From Comamonas fluminis (GTDB lineage: Bacteria > Pseudomonadota > Gammaproteobacteria > Burkholderiales > Burkholderiaceae_C), in the NCBI RefSeq assembly GCF_019186805.1, contig NZ_CP066783.1, forward strand, positions 921,501-985,500: a stretch of DNA of 64,000 nt, written 5' to 3'. Every line of letters starts with the position of its first letter. Positions within the stretch are counted from its first letter, which is position 1. The notes beneath the pieces were generated by a model that was not told the origin of the DNA, did no database searches, and saw only the letters and a list, made by a program, of their open reading frames with translations. This document shows positions 43,833-53,262 of the stretch, piece by piece. A program made the position numbers and the translations under genes.

Positions 43833-45567
43833 GACCCATGTTTCCAGCGCCACCTTCAAAGCCTTGCACCGCCTCGATCAGAAACTGCACCTTGCGCTCG
43901 CCACGCCACTCGTTGATATCCAGGCGATAGGCCAGCGTGGTGCGGGCGGGCAGCGGCTCGGTATGGTTGAACCAGATGCCGTCGATTTTTGAGCCGTGGT
44001 GCAGCAGCTCCAGCTTCAGATGCTTTTCGCCCACCAGACGCTGCGAGGTGATTTCCATCTCTTCGCTGAAGGTGGGTGCGGCAAAGCCCTGGCCCCAGAC
44101 GGCTAGCTGCATCTGCTCGATCAGCGCGGTGTTCAGCCATTGCGGCGACAGCGGGCCATCGGTTTCCATGCGGCGCGTCAGCGTGGCGGCGTCCAGCCAT
44201 TCCTGGGCGACCTGGGCCAGCGCCTGCTCGAACTCGTCAAAGCGGGCTTCTTCAATCGTGCAGCCCGCCGCCATGGCGTGGCCGCCAAAGCGCAGCAGCA
44301 AGCCGGGGTGGCGCTTGCTGACCAGATCCAGCGCATCGCGCAGATGAAAACCGGGAATGCTGCGGCCCGAGCCTTTGAGTTCATGCTCTTTGCCCGGTGC
44401 GCCGCTGGCGGCGAAGACAAAGGTGGGGCGGTGCAGCTTGTCCTTGATGCGTGAGGCCACAATGCCGACCACGCCTTCATGAAAGTCGGGGTCAAACACG
44501 CTGACGGCGGCGGGCGGCGTGATGCCGTCTTCGCACAGACCTTCGGCCATGAGGAAGGCGTGCTCACGCATGCCGACTTCAATCTCGCGGCGTTCGCGGT
44601 TGATGCTGTCCAGCATGCGTGCCAGATTGTCGGCGCGGCTGGCGTCTTCGGTGGTCAGGCATTCGATGCCGATGGTCATGTCAGCCAATCGGCCCGCAGC
44701 GTTGATACGCGGGCCCAGCGCAAAACCAAAGTCGAAGGTGGTCGCCATATCAAAACGGCGGCCCGCCGCGTCGTACAGCGCACGGATGCCGGGTTGCATC
44801 TGGCCTTTGCGCACTTGCTTGAGACCCAGCGCCACCAGACGGCGGTTGTTGGCATCGAGCTTGACCACATCGGCCACCGTGCCCAGGGCGACGAGGGGCA
44901 GCAGCACTTCCAGGCGCGGCTGCGTGTGCTTGTCGAAGCGGCCCCGGTTGCGCAGCTCGGTGCGCAGGGCCAGCAGCACATAGAACATCACGCCCACACC
45001 GGCCATGGACTTGCTCTCAAACGTGCAGCCGGGCTGGTTGGGGTTGACGATGGCGTCCGCCAGCGGCAGATGCGAGCCGGGCAGGTGATGATCGGTGACG
45101 ACCACACTCAGGCCCAGCTCCTTGGCCACGGCCACGCCTTCCACGCTGGCAATGCCGTTGTCCACGGTAATCAGCATGTCGGCGCCGGTCTCTTTGACGC
45201 GGCGCGAAATGGGCGCTGTCAGGCCGTAGCCGTCCACCACGCGGTCGGGCACCAGATAGTCCACATGGGTAGCGCCCAGCATGCGCAGGCCGCGCAGGCC
45301 CACGGCGCAGGCGGTGGCGCCGTCGCAGTCGTAGTCGGCCACGATGCACAAACGCTTTTGCTGGGCAATCGCATCGGCCAGCAACTGCACTGCGGTGTCG
45401 ATGCCGCGCAGGCCAGCAGGGGCCAGCAGCCGTGCGGGCGCTTCGTCCAGTTCATCGGGTGAGCACACGCCGCGTGCGGCATACAACTGGGCCAGCAGCG
45501 GGTGAACACCTGCCTGCTGAAGCGCAGAGACGCTGGCGTTGGGAATATCGCGGGGGATGATTTTCAT
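43828..45567 (-). CDS. recJ: Single-stranded-DNA-specific exonuclease RecJ
   Basis: RecJ degrades single-stranded DNA 5' to 3' in recombination and mismatch repair. The DHH-family motifs are visible: 'LCIVADYDCDGATACAVGL', 'MLITVDNGIASVEGV', 'VVVTDHHLPG' (the DHH core) and 'GPRINAAGRLADMTIGIECL'. The DHHA1 part has 'LLRFGGHAMAAGCTIEEARFDEF'. The length of 579 residues is normal. The upstream gene is a phosphoglycerate-mutase-like gene on the same strand, separated by a 97-base repeat region. Confidence 0.96.
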   Translation of the reverse strand: MKIIPRDIPNASVSALQQAGVHPLLAQLYAARGVCSPDELDEAPARLLAPAGLRGIDTAVQLLADAIAQQKRLCIVADYDCDGATACAVGLRGLRMLGATHVDYLVPDRVVDGYGLTAPISRRVKETGADMLITVDNGIASVEGVAVAKELGLSVVVTDHHLPGSHLPLADAIVNPNQPGCTFESKSMAGVGVMFYVLLALRTELRNRGRFDKHTQPRLEVLLPLVALGTVADVVKLDANNRRLVALGLKQVRKGQMQPGIRALYDAAGRRFDMATTFDFGFALGPRINAAGRLADMTIGIECLTTEDASRADNLARMLDSINRERREIEVGMREHAFLMAEGLCEDGITPPAAVSVFDPDFHEGVVGIVASRIKDKLHRPTFVFAASGAPGKEHELKGSGRSIPGFHLRDALDLVSKRHPGLLLRFGGHAMAAGCTIEEARFDEFEQALAQVAQEWLDAATLTRRMETDGPLSPQWLNTALIEQMQLAVWGQGFAAPTFSEEMEITSQRLVGEKHLKLELLHHGSKIDGIWFNHTEPLPARTTLAYRLDINEWRGERKVQFLIEAVQGFEGGAGNMGL

Positions 45568-45576
45568 CGCTGGGCC

Positions 45577-45660
45577 GCCCCAAGATGAAAATGCGGCCCC
45601 CTTGGGGGGCGCCCGGCATAGGGGAAGCGATCTACGCGAAGCGAGAGAGCGTGGGGGTCA
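45577..45660. repeat. Intergenic repeat, family B, short copy
   Basis: The gap between recJ and the upstream gene contains GCGGCCCCCTTGGGGGGCGCC and ACGCGAAGCGAGAGAGCG. The first matches the CCCTTTGGGGGCGCC core of the copy at 6061-6182 and the second matches GCGAAGCGAGAGAGGGGG in the copy at 390-525. CCCCCTT/GGGGGG can pair as a short stem. Confidence 0.5.
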
Positions 45661-45664
45661 ATTT

Positions 45665-46663
45665 TCATAGCATGTCCCGCAGATCAGGCAATGACTTGCT
45701 GCCAAAAAGACTCTTGATCTTGTCCATGAGGCCCTGAGGCTTGCTTTGCCAGGTCACTGCATTGCGTTCGCCGCAAAGCGTGAGCTTGATGGACTCTCCC
45801 TTGGCAGCACGCTGCTGCAGCACGGCGATCAGGCTTTGATCGAGTGCCTTCCATGCCTCGCGCCAGCCTTGGGGGTTGCCTTGCAGGGCTGCCTCGCTCA
45901 AATCGCCTACGCAGACGGTTTGCGGCGCAGTTACTGGCAGCTTGGGCAACTGGGCCAAGTCACCCGTGCCGTGCACCCAGAAGGAGTTGATGGGCGCCAG
46001 GCCCCGCTCGGCACGCTGGTCGTTGAAGACATTGGTGTAGAGCAGCATTTGCAGCTCGGTCTGCAGGCGCTGGATGACGGCGCCCTGAATCGGATCGGGG
46101 AACCAGGGGCGCACATCGCGGCCCATGGCGCGGTCCATGGAGGCGGTGGCCAGGTTTCGCAGTGGCTCGCCTCGCGCCAGCCAGGTGTCGGGGCGCAGGT
46201 ATTCGAGGGTGATGCCGTCGTCGCTGAACCAGGGTGCAATCAGCGCCAGTAACTGGCGCGATTCTTCTTCGCCCAGTGGTGCACTGGCCGGGTCGGTCTG
46301 GTGCACCTGATCGGGCGTGACATGCCAGTGGCAGGGCGTGATGAAGGCGCAGGCTGCCGTGCTGTCCTGCGCTGCCAGCGCAGCCCAGGGAATCAGGCCG
46401 GGGGTATCGGGCAGTTGCATGGCGCGGGCCAGCATGCGCTCATGGGGGGGCGAGAAATCCATCTCGTCGCCCTGAACAGTAGTGCTGGGCGACATGGTGG
46501 CCAGCAAGGCCTGCAGATGGGGGAGCTCCAGCCCATCCCAGGCCTTGGGAATGTCGGCAGGACCGCCGGCGTAGGCCACGATGATTTCGGAATTTCCTGC
46601 AGCCAGGGCGCGGGCGGCAGAAAGCAAAGGCGCGGTCAAAGACATGGGGCTATTGTCGTGCAT
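45665..46663 (-). CDS. Phosphoglycerate-mutase-like conserved protein next to recJ
   Basis: This cytoplasmic protein has 332 residues. It resembles a conserved betaproteobacterial family often labelled as phosphoglycerate mutase or a regulatory protein of that fold ('LQMLLYTNVFNDQRAERGLAPINSFWVHGTGDL' is its best conserved part). I see no clear catalytic Ser or metal-binding motif of the cofactor-independent enzyme, so activity is doubtful. Either the first ATG or the one six codons later (MSLTAPLL) could be the start. It is divergent from lolC. Confidence 0.65.
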   Translation of the reverse strand: MHDNSPMSLTAPLLSAARALAAGNSEIIVAYAGGPADIPKAWDGLELPHLQALLATMSPSTTVQGDEMDFSPPHERMLARAMQLPDTPGLIPWAALAAQDSTAACAFITPCHWHVTPDQVHQTDPASAPLGEEESRQLLALIAPWFSDDGITLEYLRPDTWLARGEPLRNLATASMDRAMGRDVRPWFPDPIQGAVIQRLQTELQMLLYTNVFNDQRAERGLAPINSFWVHGTGDLAQLPKLPVTAPQTVCVGDLSEAALQGNPQGWREAWKALDQSLIAVLQQRAAKGESIKLTLCGERNAVTWQSKPQGLMDKIKSLFGSKSLPDLRDML

Positions 46664-46776
46664 GGCCTGAATGGCACGGGGCGTGGGGTGGTTTGTCTAT
46701 CCCGCCGTGCGGCAAAACAGCGCAGGAATGCTGCAGCTTTGGCATCTGTGCGACAGAAGTCTGGCGCTGACGACAG

Positions 46777-46794
46777 GGCATTGCAGGCAATGCC
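46777..46794 (+). promoter_or_regulatory. Hairpin just before the lolC start
   Basis: GGCATTG pairs with CAATGCC around a four-base loop and ends three bases before the first possible lolC ATG. It could shield that start and favour the ATG four codons further on. Confidence 0.4.
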
Positions 46795-46797
46795 ACA

Positions 46798-48063
46798 ATG
46801 CATGCCAACATGCAATTCCCCTACGAACTGGCCGTTGGCTGGCGCTATACCCGGGCGGGGCGCGCCACACGCCGAAATGGCTTTATCTCCTTTATCTCCG
46901 GTGTTTCCATGCTTGGCATTGCGCTGGGCGTGGCGGCCTTGATCATTGTGCTGAGCGTGATGAACGGCTTCCAGAAGGAAGTGCGCGATCGCATGCTCAG
47001 CGTGGTTTCCCATGTGGAAATCTTTGCACCGCAGGGCGCGCCATTGCCCGATGTGGAGCGCACCATGCGCGAGGCCAGAGCCAACCCTGATGTGGTGGGC
47101 GCAGCGCCTTTTGTCTCGGCACAGGCGCTGCTGGCGCGTGGTGAGGACATGAAGGGTGCGTTGGTGCGTGGCATAGACCCTGCGCGTGAGGGCGAGGTGA
47201 CCGATCTGGCCGCCACCAGTGGTGAAGTGCTGCAGCGCCTGCATGCGGGCGAGTTCAAGGTGGTGCTGGGCATTGAGCTGGCTCGCTCTCTGGGCGTGAC
47301 GGAGGGTGATGTGATCACGCTGATCGCCCCCAGCGGCCAGGTTACGCCAGCGGGCGTGCTGCCACGCATGAAGCAGATGGAAGTGGCGGGCACGTTTGAC
47401 TCCGGCCACTATGAATACGACTCTACGCTGGTGATGATGCATTACGAGGATGCGCAGCGTATCTTCCGCCTGGAAGGGCCGACCGGCATACGCCTGAAGC
47501 TCAAGGACTTGCATGAAGCGCCGCGCGTGGCCCATGAACTGGCCGACACGCTGACAGACCGCCTCTTCATCCGCGATTGGACGCAGCAGAACAAGACTTG
47601 GTTTGCCGCCGTGCAGCTGGAAAAACGCATGATGTTCATCATCCTCACGCTGATCGTGGCGGTGGCGGCCTTCAATCTGGTGTCCACCCTGGTGATGAGC
47701 GTTCAGGACAAGCGCGCTGACATTGCCATTCTGCGCACGCTGGGTGCGTCGCCATCTTCCATCATGGGCATTTTCATGGTGCAGGGCGCCATGGTGGGCG
47801 TGATAGGCACCCTGGCCGGGCTGGCGCTGGGCCTGCTGATTGCCGTGAATGTTGACGTCATCGTGCCCGCCATTGAGCACGCGCTGCACGCCAGCTTCCT
47901 GCCCAAGGACATTTACCTCATCAGCAAGATGCCCAGCGAGCCGCAAAGCGCCGACATTGTGCCGATTGCCGTGATTTCTCTGATTCTTTCTTTTGTGGCG
48001 ACGATTTACCCCAGCTGGCGTGCCAGCCGCGTGAACCCAGCGGAGGCACTGCGCTATGAGTAA
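46798..48063 (+). CDS. Lipoprotein-releasing ABC transporter permease (LolC/LolF type)
   Basis: This 421-residue inner-membrane protein has one helix near residues 27-50 ('[24 protein letters not shown]'), a large periplasmic domain, and three C-terminal helices (about 275-300, 320-350 and 380-405), the MacB/LolC topology. It begins with the family motif '[14 protein letters not shown]'. It extracts outer-membrane lipoproteins for the carrier LolA. Only one permease gene accompanies lolD, so it probably works as a LolF-type homodimer. The start may be ATG 46798 or 46810. Confidence 0.92.
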   Translation: MHANMQFPYELAVGWRYTRAGRATRRNGFISFISGVSMLGIALGVAALIIVLSVMNGFQKEVRDRMLSVVSHVEIFAPQGAPLPDVERTMREARANPDVVGAAPFVSAQALLARGEDMKGALVRGIDPAREGEVTDLAATSGEVLQRLHAGEFKVVLGIELARSLGVTEGDVITLIAPSGQVTPAGVLPRMKQMEVAGTFDSGHYEYDSTLVMMHYEDAQRIFRLEGPTGIRLKLKDLHEAPRVAHELADTLTDRLFIRDWTQQNKTWFAAVQLEKRMMFIILTLIVAVAAFNLVSTLVMSVQDKRADIAILRTLGASPSSIMGIFMVQGAMVGVIGTLAGLALGLLIAVNVDVIVPAIEHALHASFLPKDIYLISKMPSEPQSADIVPIAVISLILSFVATIYPSWRASRVNPAEALRYE

Positions 48064-48745
48064 TGTTGTGATGGGCCAGACCGTGCTGCAGGCACATGGC
48101 CTGACCAAGCGCTTTGCCGAAGGCAAGCTGGATGTGACCGTGCTCAAGGGCGTGGATTTGCAGGTGCATGCGGGCGAGACGCTGGCGATTGTGGGTGCTT
48201 CGGGTTCGGGTAAATCCACCATGCTGCATTTGCTGGGCGGGCTGGATGCGCCCACCAGCGGCAGCGTGACCCTGATGGGCCAGCAGTTGCATCAGCTCAG
48301 CCCGCAAAAGCAGGGTGCGCTGCGCAACCAGCATCTGGGTTTTATCTACCAGTTTCACCACCTGCTGGCCGAGTTTTCAGCGCAGGAAAACGTGGCCATG
48401 CCGCTGCGTATTCGCCGTGATGACTATCAGGACTGCATGGACCGCGCTGGCGAGATGCTGCGTGCCGTGGGCCTGGGTGAGCGCATGACGCACAGGCCCG
48501 CAGAGCTGTCTGGCGGTGAGCGCCAGCGTGTGGCCATTGCCCGCGCACTGGTCACCCGTCCTGCCTGTGTGCTGGCCGATGAACCCACCGGCAATCTGGA
48601 CAGAGGCACGGCAGACTCCGTCTTCGCTCTGATGCTGGAGCTGGCGCGCAGTAATGGCACGGCGTTTGTGATGGTGACGCACGACGAGGCACTGGCCGCA
48701 CGCTGCGACCGCATGGTGCGCCTGGTGCGCGGCCAGCTGGCCTGA
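48056..48745 (+). CDS. lolD: Lipoprotein-releasing ABC transporter ATPase LolD
   Basis: This ATPase energises lipoprotein release from the inner membrane. It has 229 residues, with Walker A '[20 protein letters not shown]', the LolD-type '[23 protein letters not shown]', the signature 'LSGGERQR' and Walker B '[12 protein letters not shown]'. It overlaps lolC by eight bases. Together with lolB at 10117 it covers both ends of the pathway; lolA is not in the window. Confidence 0.95.
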   Translation: MSNVVMGQTVLQAHGLTKRFAEGKLDVTVLKGVDLQVHAGETLAIVGASGSGKSTMLHLLGGLDAPTSGSVTLMGQQLHQLSPQKQGALRNQHLGFIYQFHHLLAEFSAQENVAMPLRIRRDDYQDCMDRAGEMLRAVGLGERMTHRPAELSGGERQRVAIARALVTRPACVLADEPTGNLDRGTADSVFALMLELARSNGTAFVMVTHDEALAARCDRMVRLVRGQLA

Positions 48746-48774
48746 TGAATCTGGCCGGGTACCGGCTGATCTCG

Positions 48775-48802
48775 AAAAAGGCTCCTTCAAGGAGCCTTTT
48801 TA
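48775..48802. terminator. Bidirectional terminator between lolD and the PAS chemoreceptor
   Basis: AAAAAGGCTCC pairs with GGAGCCTTTTT around TTCAA. It lies between convergent genes and has A/T-runs on both sides. Confidence 0.9.
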
Positions 48803-48822
48803 ATGAAATGGGGTTGCAGCCA

Positions 48823-48862
48823 TTTATCAATAAGCGCCTGCAGCTGCATTTTTGATAGCGAT
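48823..48862 (-). repeat. Intergenic repeat, family A, copy 3, entering a coding region
   Basis: On the minus strand it reads CGCTATCAAAAATGCAGCTG, then CAGGCGCTTATTGATAAA, a copy of the family A plan. Most of it lies inside the end of the BdlA-like receptor gene, encoding its final residues '[12 protein letters not shown]' and its stop. Confidence 0.7.
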
Positions 48863-50242
48863 ATGGGCCTGCTCCCGTGCCAGTTCCTGGGCGGAATAGT
48901 CCGAAGGTGCGAAGGATTCATGATCCTGAGCGCTGACCGTGTCCTGCGCAGTCAGATCATCGGTCACCTCCCGCAGCCTGGCGGACTGCGCCAGCGAGGT
49001 CTGCACCACATCCCCCATGATCTGCGTGACCTGGCGTGAGGAGGTCACGATTTCTTCCATGGTCTTGCCCGCATCACGCACCTGATTTACGCCCTGAGTG
49101 ACTTGCTGCGAAGAGGCCTGTATCAGCTGTTTGATCTCCTTGGCTGCCTCGGCGCTGTGCTGGGCCAGCTGGCGCACTTCACTGGCCACCACGGCAAAGC
49201 CCCGGCCCTGTTCGCCGGCTCTTGCGGCTTCCACGGCCGCGTTGAGCGCCAGCAGATTGGTCTGAAAGGCGATGGAGTCCATCATGCCGACAATGTCGCC
49301 AATCTTGCGGGAGCTGGCGCTGATCGACTCCATGGTTGCCACCACGCTTTGCACCGTGCGCCCTCCGGCTTCGGCCACCCGGCAGGCGTCCTGAGCCAGT
49401 TCATTGGCCTGACGGGCATGGCTGGCGCTGGCGGTGAGGCCTTGCACGGTCTGGCGCAAAGTCTGTGCGGCCATGACGCGGCGGGTAATGTTGGTGGCGA
49501 ATTTGACGACCTTGAAGGGGCGACCGTCGGCATCCAGAATCGGGTTGTAGCTGGCTTCAATCCATACGGGGCGGCCATTTTTGCCAATGCGCAGGTACTG
49601 CCCCGCATCGTGATAGCCCAGTCCCAGCTTGTGCCAGAACTGCTGATAGACCGCGCTTTGCCGCTCCTGCGGCTGCACAAACATGCTGTGGTGCTTGCCC
49701 ACGATTTCGTGCAAGGCATAGCCCATGGTCTGCAGAAACAGGGCGTTGGCGTCCAGGATGGTGCCGTCCAGATCAAACTCGATGGTGGCCTGCACCTTGG
49801 CAATCGCATCCAGCTGGCCGCGTGCATCGTCTTCGCGCAGTTGCTGATCGGTGATGTCGGTGGCGTACTTGACCACCTTGCAGGGCTTGCCCTGGCTGTT
49901 GAGGATGGGGTTGTAGCTGGCCTGCAGCCACACATCCTGGCCCTGGCTGTTGATGCGGCGGTAGCGGCCGCTGTCGTGCATGCCGGCGGCCAGTTGCTGC
50001 CAGAACAGCGCGTATTCAGGCGATTCGCTGGTTTGCTCATCCACAAACATGCGGTGATGCCGGCCGATGATGTCTTCTGCTGCGTAACCCATGGTTTGCA
50101 GGAAGTTGTCATTGGCCGCCAGAACATGGCCTTGCAGATCGAACTCGATCACGGCCTGCACTTCGTTGAGCGCGTCCAGCTTGCCTTGCATGTCGGCATA
50201 TTGCTGGCGACGGCTTTGAGAGCCCCAGAGAAAACCGGTCAT
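48827..50242 (-). CDS. BdlA-like PAS-PAS methyl-accepting protein
   Basis: This is a 471-residue cytoplasmic receptor with no membrane helix. Two PAS domains lie at about residues 20-140 and 142-262 ('[23 protein letters not shown]', '[10 protein letters not shown]' and the parallel '[23 protein letters not shown]', 'GKHHSMFVQ'). An MCP signalling domain with '[20 protein letters not shown]' follows at about 270-440. This is the plan of Pseudomonas BdlA, which controls biofilm dispersal through PAS-bound cofactors; the same role here is inferred. There is no pentapeptide tether. The last dozen residues derive from a repeat. Confidence 0.88.
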   Translation of the reverse strand: MTGFLWGSQSRRQQYADMQGKLDALNEVQAVIEFDLQGHVLAANDNFLQTMGYAAEDIIGRHHRMFVDEQTSESPEYALFWQQLAAGMHDSGRYRRINSQGQDVWLQASYNPILNSQGKPCKVVKYATDITDQQLREDDARGQLDAIAKVQATIEFDLDGTILDANALFLQTMGYALHEIVGKHHSMFVQPQERQSAVYQQFWHKLGLGYHDAGQYLRIGKNGRPVWIEASYNPILDADGRPFKVVKFATNITRRVMAAQTLRQTVQGLTASASHARQANELAQDACRVAEAGGRTVQSVVATMESISASSRKIGDIVGMMDSIAFQTNLLALNAAVEAARAGEQGRGFAVVASEVRQLAQHSAEAAKEIKQLIQASSQQVTQGVNQVRDAGKTMEEIVTSSRQVTQIMGDVVQTSLAQSARLREVTDDLTAQDTVSAQDHESFAPSDYSAQELAREQAHIAIKNAAAGAY

Positions 50243-50386
50243 GACAAACTCCCGTTGCGGATAGAAAAGTTTGCTAATGTTTTATTTGTTTCAATTTGTT
50301 TTGTGTAGGACAAAGCAGCTTCTTGAGCCTTGTGGAATCCAGAGCGCCGACTGAGTCGCTTACCAGACGGATGGCATGATGTCCCC

Positions 50387-51223
50387 ATGTCTTGCTGGAT
50401 CGATACCCACTGTCATCTGGATGCGGCTGAATTCGCTCCAGACCGCGATGAAGTGCGCGCTGCTGCCCGCGCTGAGGGGGTGGCGCACCTTGTCATTCCT
50501 GCGGTAGAGCGCGCCCATTGGCAGGAGGTGGTGCAGCTGGCGCACCGCCATGGCGACAGCTATGCGCTGGGCATCCACCCGCTCTACACCCCCAGAGCCG
50601 ATGAAAGCGATATTGGCGCGCTGCGCGAAATGCTGACCCGGCAGCGCAGCGATCCGCACCTCGTGGCGGTGGGCGAAATAGGGCTGGACTTTTTTGTGCC
50701 GGGCCTGAATGCGGAACGCCAGATCTGGTTTTATGAGCAGCAGATCAAGCTGGCGCGTGAGTTCGAGTTGCCCGTCATCCTGCATGTGCGTAAAAGCAGT
50801 GACCGGCTGCTCAAGACCCTGCGCCAGCACAAGGTGGTGGGCGGCATTGCCCATGCTTTCAATGGCAGCGCCCAGCAGGCGCAGGCCTTCATGGATCTGG
50901 GCTTCAAGCTGGGCTTTGGTGGTGCCATCACCTATGACCGTGCGCTCAAGCTGCGCGAGATGGCGGCCAGCCTGCCGCTGAATGCCCTGGTCATGGAAAC
51001 CGATGCGCCCGATATTCCGCCGCACTGGCTCTACACCACGGCAGAGCAGCGTGCCGAAGGTCAGAGCCAGGGCCGCAACAGCCCGGCGGAGTTGCCGCGC
51101 ATTGCCGCGCAGGTGGCGCAGTTGCGTGGCATCAGCGTCGATACGCTGGCCCAAGCCAGCACAGCCAATGCACAGCAGGTTCTGGGCTTGTCTGCGCTGA
51201 ATATGCAAGAAATTGGCCGCTAG
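50387..51223 (+). CDS. TatD-family metal-dependent hydrolase
   Basis: This 278-residue TIM-barrel deoxyribonuclease of the TatD/YcfH group starts 'SCWIDTHCHLDAAEF', with the first metal ligands. It continues with 'AVGEIGLDFF', 'LPVILHVRKSSDRLLKTLRQ', 'GGIAHAFNGSAQQAQAF' and 'LVMETDAPDIPPHW'. Family members act as 3'-5' exonucleases in DNA repair or turnover. I start at ATG 50387 because the metal motif is near the N terminus in this family. It is divergent from the BdlA-like gene. Confidence 0.92.
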   Translation: MSCWIDTHCHLDAAEFAPDRDEVRAAARAEGVAHLVIPAVERAHWQEVVQLAHRHGDSYALGIHPLYTPRADESDIGALREMLTRQRSDPHLVAVGEIGLDFFVPGLNAERQIWFYEQQIKLAREFELPVILHVRKSSDRLLKTLRQHKVVGGIAHAFNGSAQQAQAFMDLGFKLGFGGAITYDRALKLREMAASLPLNALVMETDAPDIPPHWLYTTAEQRAEGQSQGRNSPAELPRIAAQVAQLRGISVDTLAQASTANAQQVLGLSALNMQEIGR

Positions 51224-51264
51224 CCTAAGTCCGATAAGCGCAAGCAGCTATTGTTTTGAATAGC
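51219..51264 (-). repeat. Intergenic repeat, family A, copy 4
   Basis: On the minus strand the order is GCTATTCAAAACAATAGC, then TGCTTGCGCTTATCGGA, then a CTTAGGCTAGC end, the same plan as the copy at 13285. The TatD stop codon lies within it and the next gene starts about 40 bases later. Confidence 0.75.
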
Positions 51265-51306
51265 GCTGCATGGCGCAGGCTGATGGCAGCTGGGCGACAA
51301 TCGGGC

Positions 51307-51846
51307 ATGCCCAAGAAGTCTTCCACATCCGTTGCCGAGAATGCTCCTGCCCGCTGGCAGGGGCTGGCTGCGGTGGCCGATGCGCGAACCCGGGCGCTGG
51401 TGCTGGGCAGCTTTCCCGGTGTGCGTTCGCTGCAGTTGCAGCAGTACTATGCCCATCCGCAAAACCAGTTTTGGCGCTTGCTGCAAGCAATGTGGCCCCA
51501 GCACCCGCAGCCTGCGCGGGAGGATTACGCAGGCCGCTGCGAATGGCTGCTGGCACGCGGATTGGGGCTGTGGGATGTGTATGACAGCTGCGAGCGTGAA
51601 GGCAGTCTGGACAGCGCCATTCGCGCAGCCCAGGTCAACGATTTTGGCGCACTGCGCCAGCGCTGCCCGGACCTGAAACTGGCGCTGCACAACGGTGGCG
51701 AAAGCTTCAAACATGCGCGCCAGACCGAGGCGCTGGGCCTGACGGCGATCAAGCTGCCATCGACCAGCCCGGCCCATGCCAGCTGGTCATTCGAGAAAAA
51801 ACTGCAGGCATGGCGCGAGGCTCTGGCCGCCCAGGGCTTGCTCTGA
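51307..51846 (+). CDS. DNA-deoxyinosine glycosylase
   Basis: This 179-residue enzyme of the uracil-DNA glycosylase superfamily (family 6, hypoxanthine-DNA glycosylase) removes deaminated adenine. The motif 'LVLGSFPGVRSLQLQQYYAHP' with 'NQFWRLL' corresponds to the family's catalytic motif 1, and 'LPSTSPAHASWSFEKKL' is motif 2. I chose ATG 51307 over an upstream in-frame start that runs into the repeat. Together with mutM and mutY it extends the base-excision repertoire of this window. Confidence 0.88.
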   Translation: MPKKSSTSVAENAPARWQGLAAVADARTRALVLGSFPGVRSLQLQQYYAHPQNQFWRLLQAMWPQHPQPAREDYAGRCEWLLARGLGLWDVYDSCEREGSLDSAIRAAQVNDFGALRQRCPDLKLALHNGGESFKHARQTEALGLTAIKLPSTSPAHASWSFEKKLQAWREALAAQGLL

Positions 51847-51849
51847 ATA

Positions 51850-52737
51850 TTGGTGAGAAACGTGATTCGTAAAACCCGTGGCGGCGCCAAGCCGGCGCAA
51901 GACAAAAACGCACAGGTTGCGCCTGAGCTGCCCGAAGTCAGCGTCTCTGACGATGGTGACGTGCGCTATCTGCACCTGGGAACGCCCTGGGTGCAGGGCT
52001 CCATGCGCATTCGCGACCCTTTTGATATCGACCTGGAATATGTGCAGCGCATGATGGGCTGGCTGCTGTTTGCCGACCCCACTGAAGTGCCCAGAATGCA
52101 CGCCATGCAGCTGGGCCTGGGTGCGGCGGCCATCACCAAGTTCTGCCACAAAAAGCTGCGCACCAAGACCACGGCCATTGAGCTCAACCCGCAAGTCCTG
52201 GCCGTGTGCCGCAGCTGGTTCAAGCTGCCGCCCGACAGCAGCACGCTGCAGGTGGTGCTGGCCGATGCGGCCGCCGAGATCAAAAAGCCCGAATGGCATG
52301 GCACGGTGGATGCGCTGGCGGTGGATCTGTACGACCACGAAGCTGCCGCGCCGGTGCTGGACAGTGCCGAGTTCTATGCCGATTGCCGCAATCTGCTGAC
52401 CGAAGACGGCATCATGACCGTCAACCTGTTTGGCCGCTCGTCCAGCTTTGACAAGAGTCTGAACCAGATGGCCGAAGCGTTTGGCGAAGAGGCACTCTGG
52501 GCCTTTCGCCCCACGCGCGAAGGCAACACCGTGGTGCTGGCCCAGCGCACACCACGCGTGCTGCAAGGGGCAGAACTGGAAGCGGCCTGCGACCAGGTGC
52601 AGGCACGCTGGGACTTGAACACCACCCGCTGGGCCAAGATGTTTGTGCCCGCGCGGGATGCCGAGGCGGGCACCAGATCCACCGGCAAGGCCGCCAGGGC
52701 CAAGGTCAGCCGAATCAGCAAGGGCGCAGCCGAGTAA
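51850..52737 (+). CDS. Spermidine synthase-like methyltransferase-fold protein
   Basis: This 295-residue protein has the spermine/spermidine synthase fold. A nucleotide-binding region is 'MQLGLGAAAITKFCHKKL', followed by 'TAIELNPQVLAVCRSWFKLP', 'LQVVLADAAAEIKK' and 'DALAVDLYDHEAAAP'. It lacks a convincing N-terminal tetramerisation domain, so polyamine synthesis is uncertain. The first 30 residues are basic and low-complexity. The start could be TTG 51850, GTG 51853 or GTG 51862. It lies three bases after the deoxyinosine glycosylase stop. Confidence 0.8.
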   Translation: MVRNVIRKTRGGAKPAQDKNAQVAPELPEVSVSDDGDVRYLHLGTPWVQGSMRIRDPFDIDLEYVQRMMGWLLFADPTEVPRMHAMQLGLGAAAITKFCHKKLRTKTTAIELNPQVLAVCRSWFKLPPDSSTLQVVLADAAAEIKKPEWHGTVDALAVDLYDHEAAAPVLDSAEFYADCRNLLTEDGIMTVNLFGRSSSFDKSLNQMAEAFGEEALWAFRPTREGNTVVLAQRTPRVLQGAELEAACDQVQARWDLNTTRWAKMFVPARDAEAGTRSTGKAARAKVSRISKGAAE

Positions 52738-52805
52738 TTGCAAAGTCTGGGTAAAGCTGGTGGCGCCGGCATTGATTGCGGCCGTTTTCTGCCGATGATG
52801 AAGGT

Positions 52806-53156
52806 ATGACAATCTCAGCCATCTCCTCCAGCTCTGCCAGCACGGCGTCCTCCGGCGCCAGCGCGGCGTCGCGCATTCAGCAGCTGCAAAAGCAGATCAA
52901 AGACGCGACTAACGAGCTCAAAGAAGTTGCCAACAGCGACTCTGACGCCGAAACCAAGCAGCAGCAGACGCAGCTGCTGCAGGCCAAGATTCAGATGCTG
53001 CAGGCGCAGATCGAGGCCTTGCAGAGCCAGCAGGCTCAGCAAGCCCAGCGCAGCGCCGAGGCAGCCCAGCAAAAGACCGAAGACACTCAGCAGACCAAGA
53101 CACGCAGTCCAGCAAGTCAGGGCAGCCTGGGCGGGCTGGTGGACGAATATGCCTGA
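52806..53156 (+). CDS. FlxA-like coiled-coil protein
   Basis: This small protein has 116 residues. It has a Ser/Ala-rich N terminus, then a helical coiled coil of about 60 residues ('AASRIQQLQKQIKDATNELKE', 'TQLLQAKIQMLQAQIEALQS') very rich in Gln, and a short tail. This matches FlxA-like proteins, which in E. coli belong to the flagellar class III regulon but have no established function. I used ATG 52806, preceded by GAAGG. The location next to a GspE-type ATPase gives no clear hint. Confidence 0.72.
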   Translation: MTISAISSSSASTASSGASAASRIQQLQKQIKDATNELKEVANSDSDAETKQQQTQLLQAKIQMLQAQIEALQSQQAQQAQRSAEAAQQKTEDTQQTKTRSPASQGSLGGLVDEYA

Positions 53157-53262
53157 GCTGCATCAGCCCAGTGCCATCCGGCAGGGCTGACGGGCAGCTC
53201 AGAGCACCATCGCGGGCCTTGAACGGGGTACAGTCAGGCCCATCTTTCTGCCCAAGTTCACC

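Noticed and set aside
46636..48255. Open frame of 539 codons on the minus strand
   Set aside because: It is opposite to lolC and lolD, is rich in His, Gln and Arg, and has no recognisable domain.
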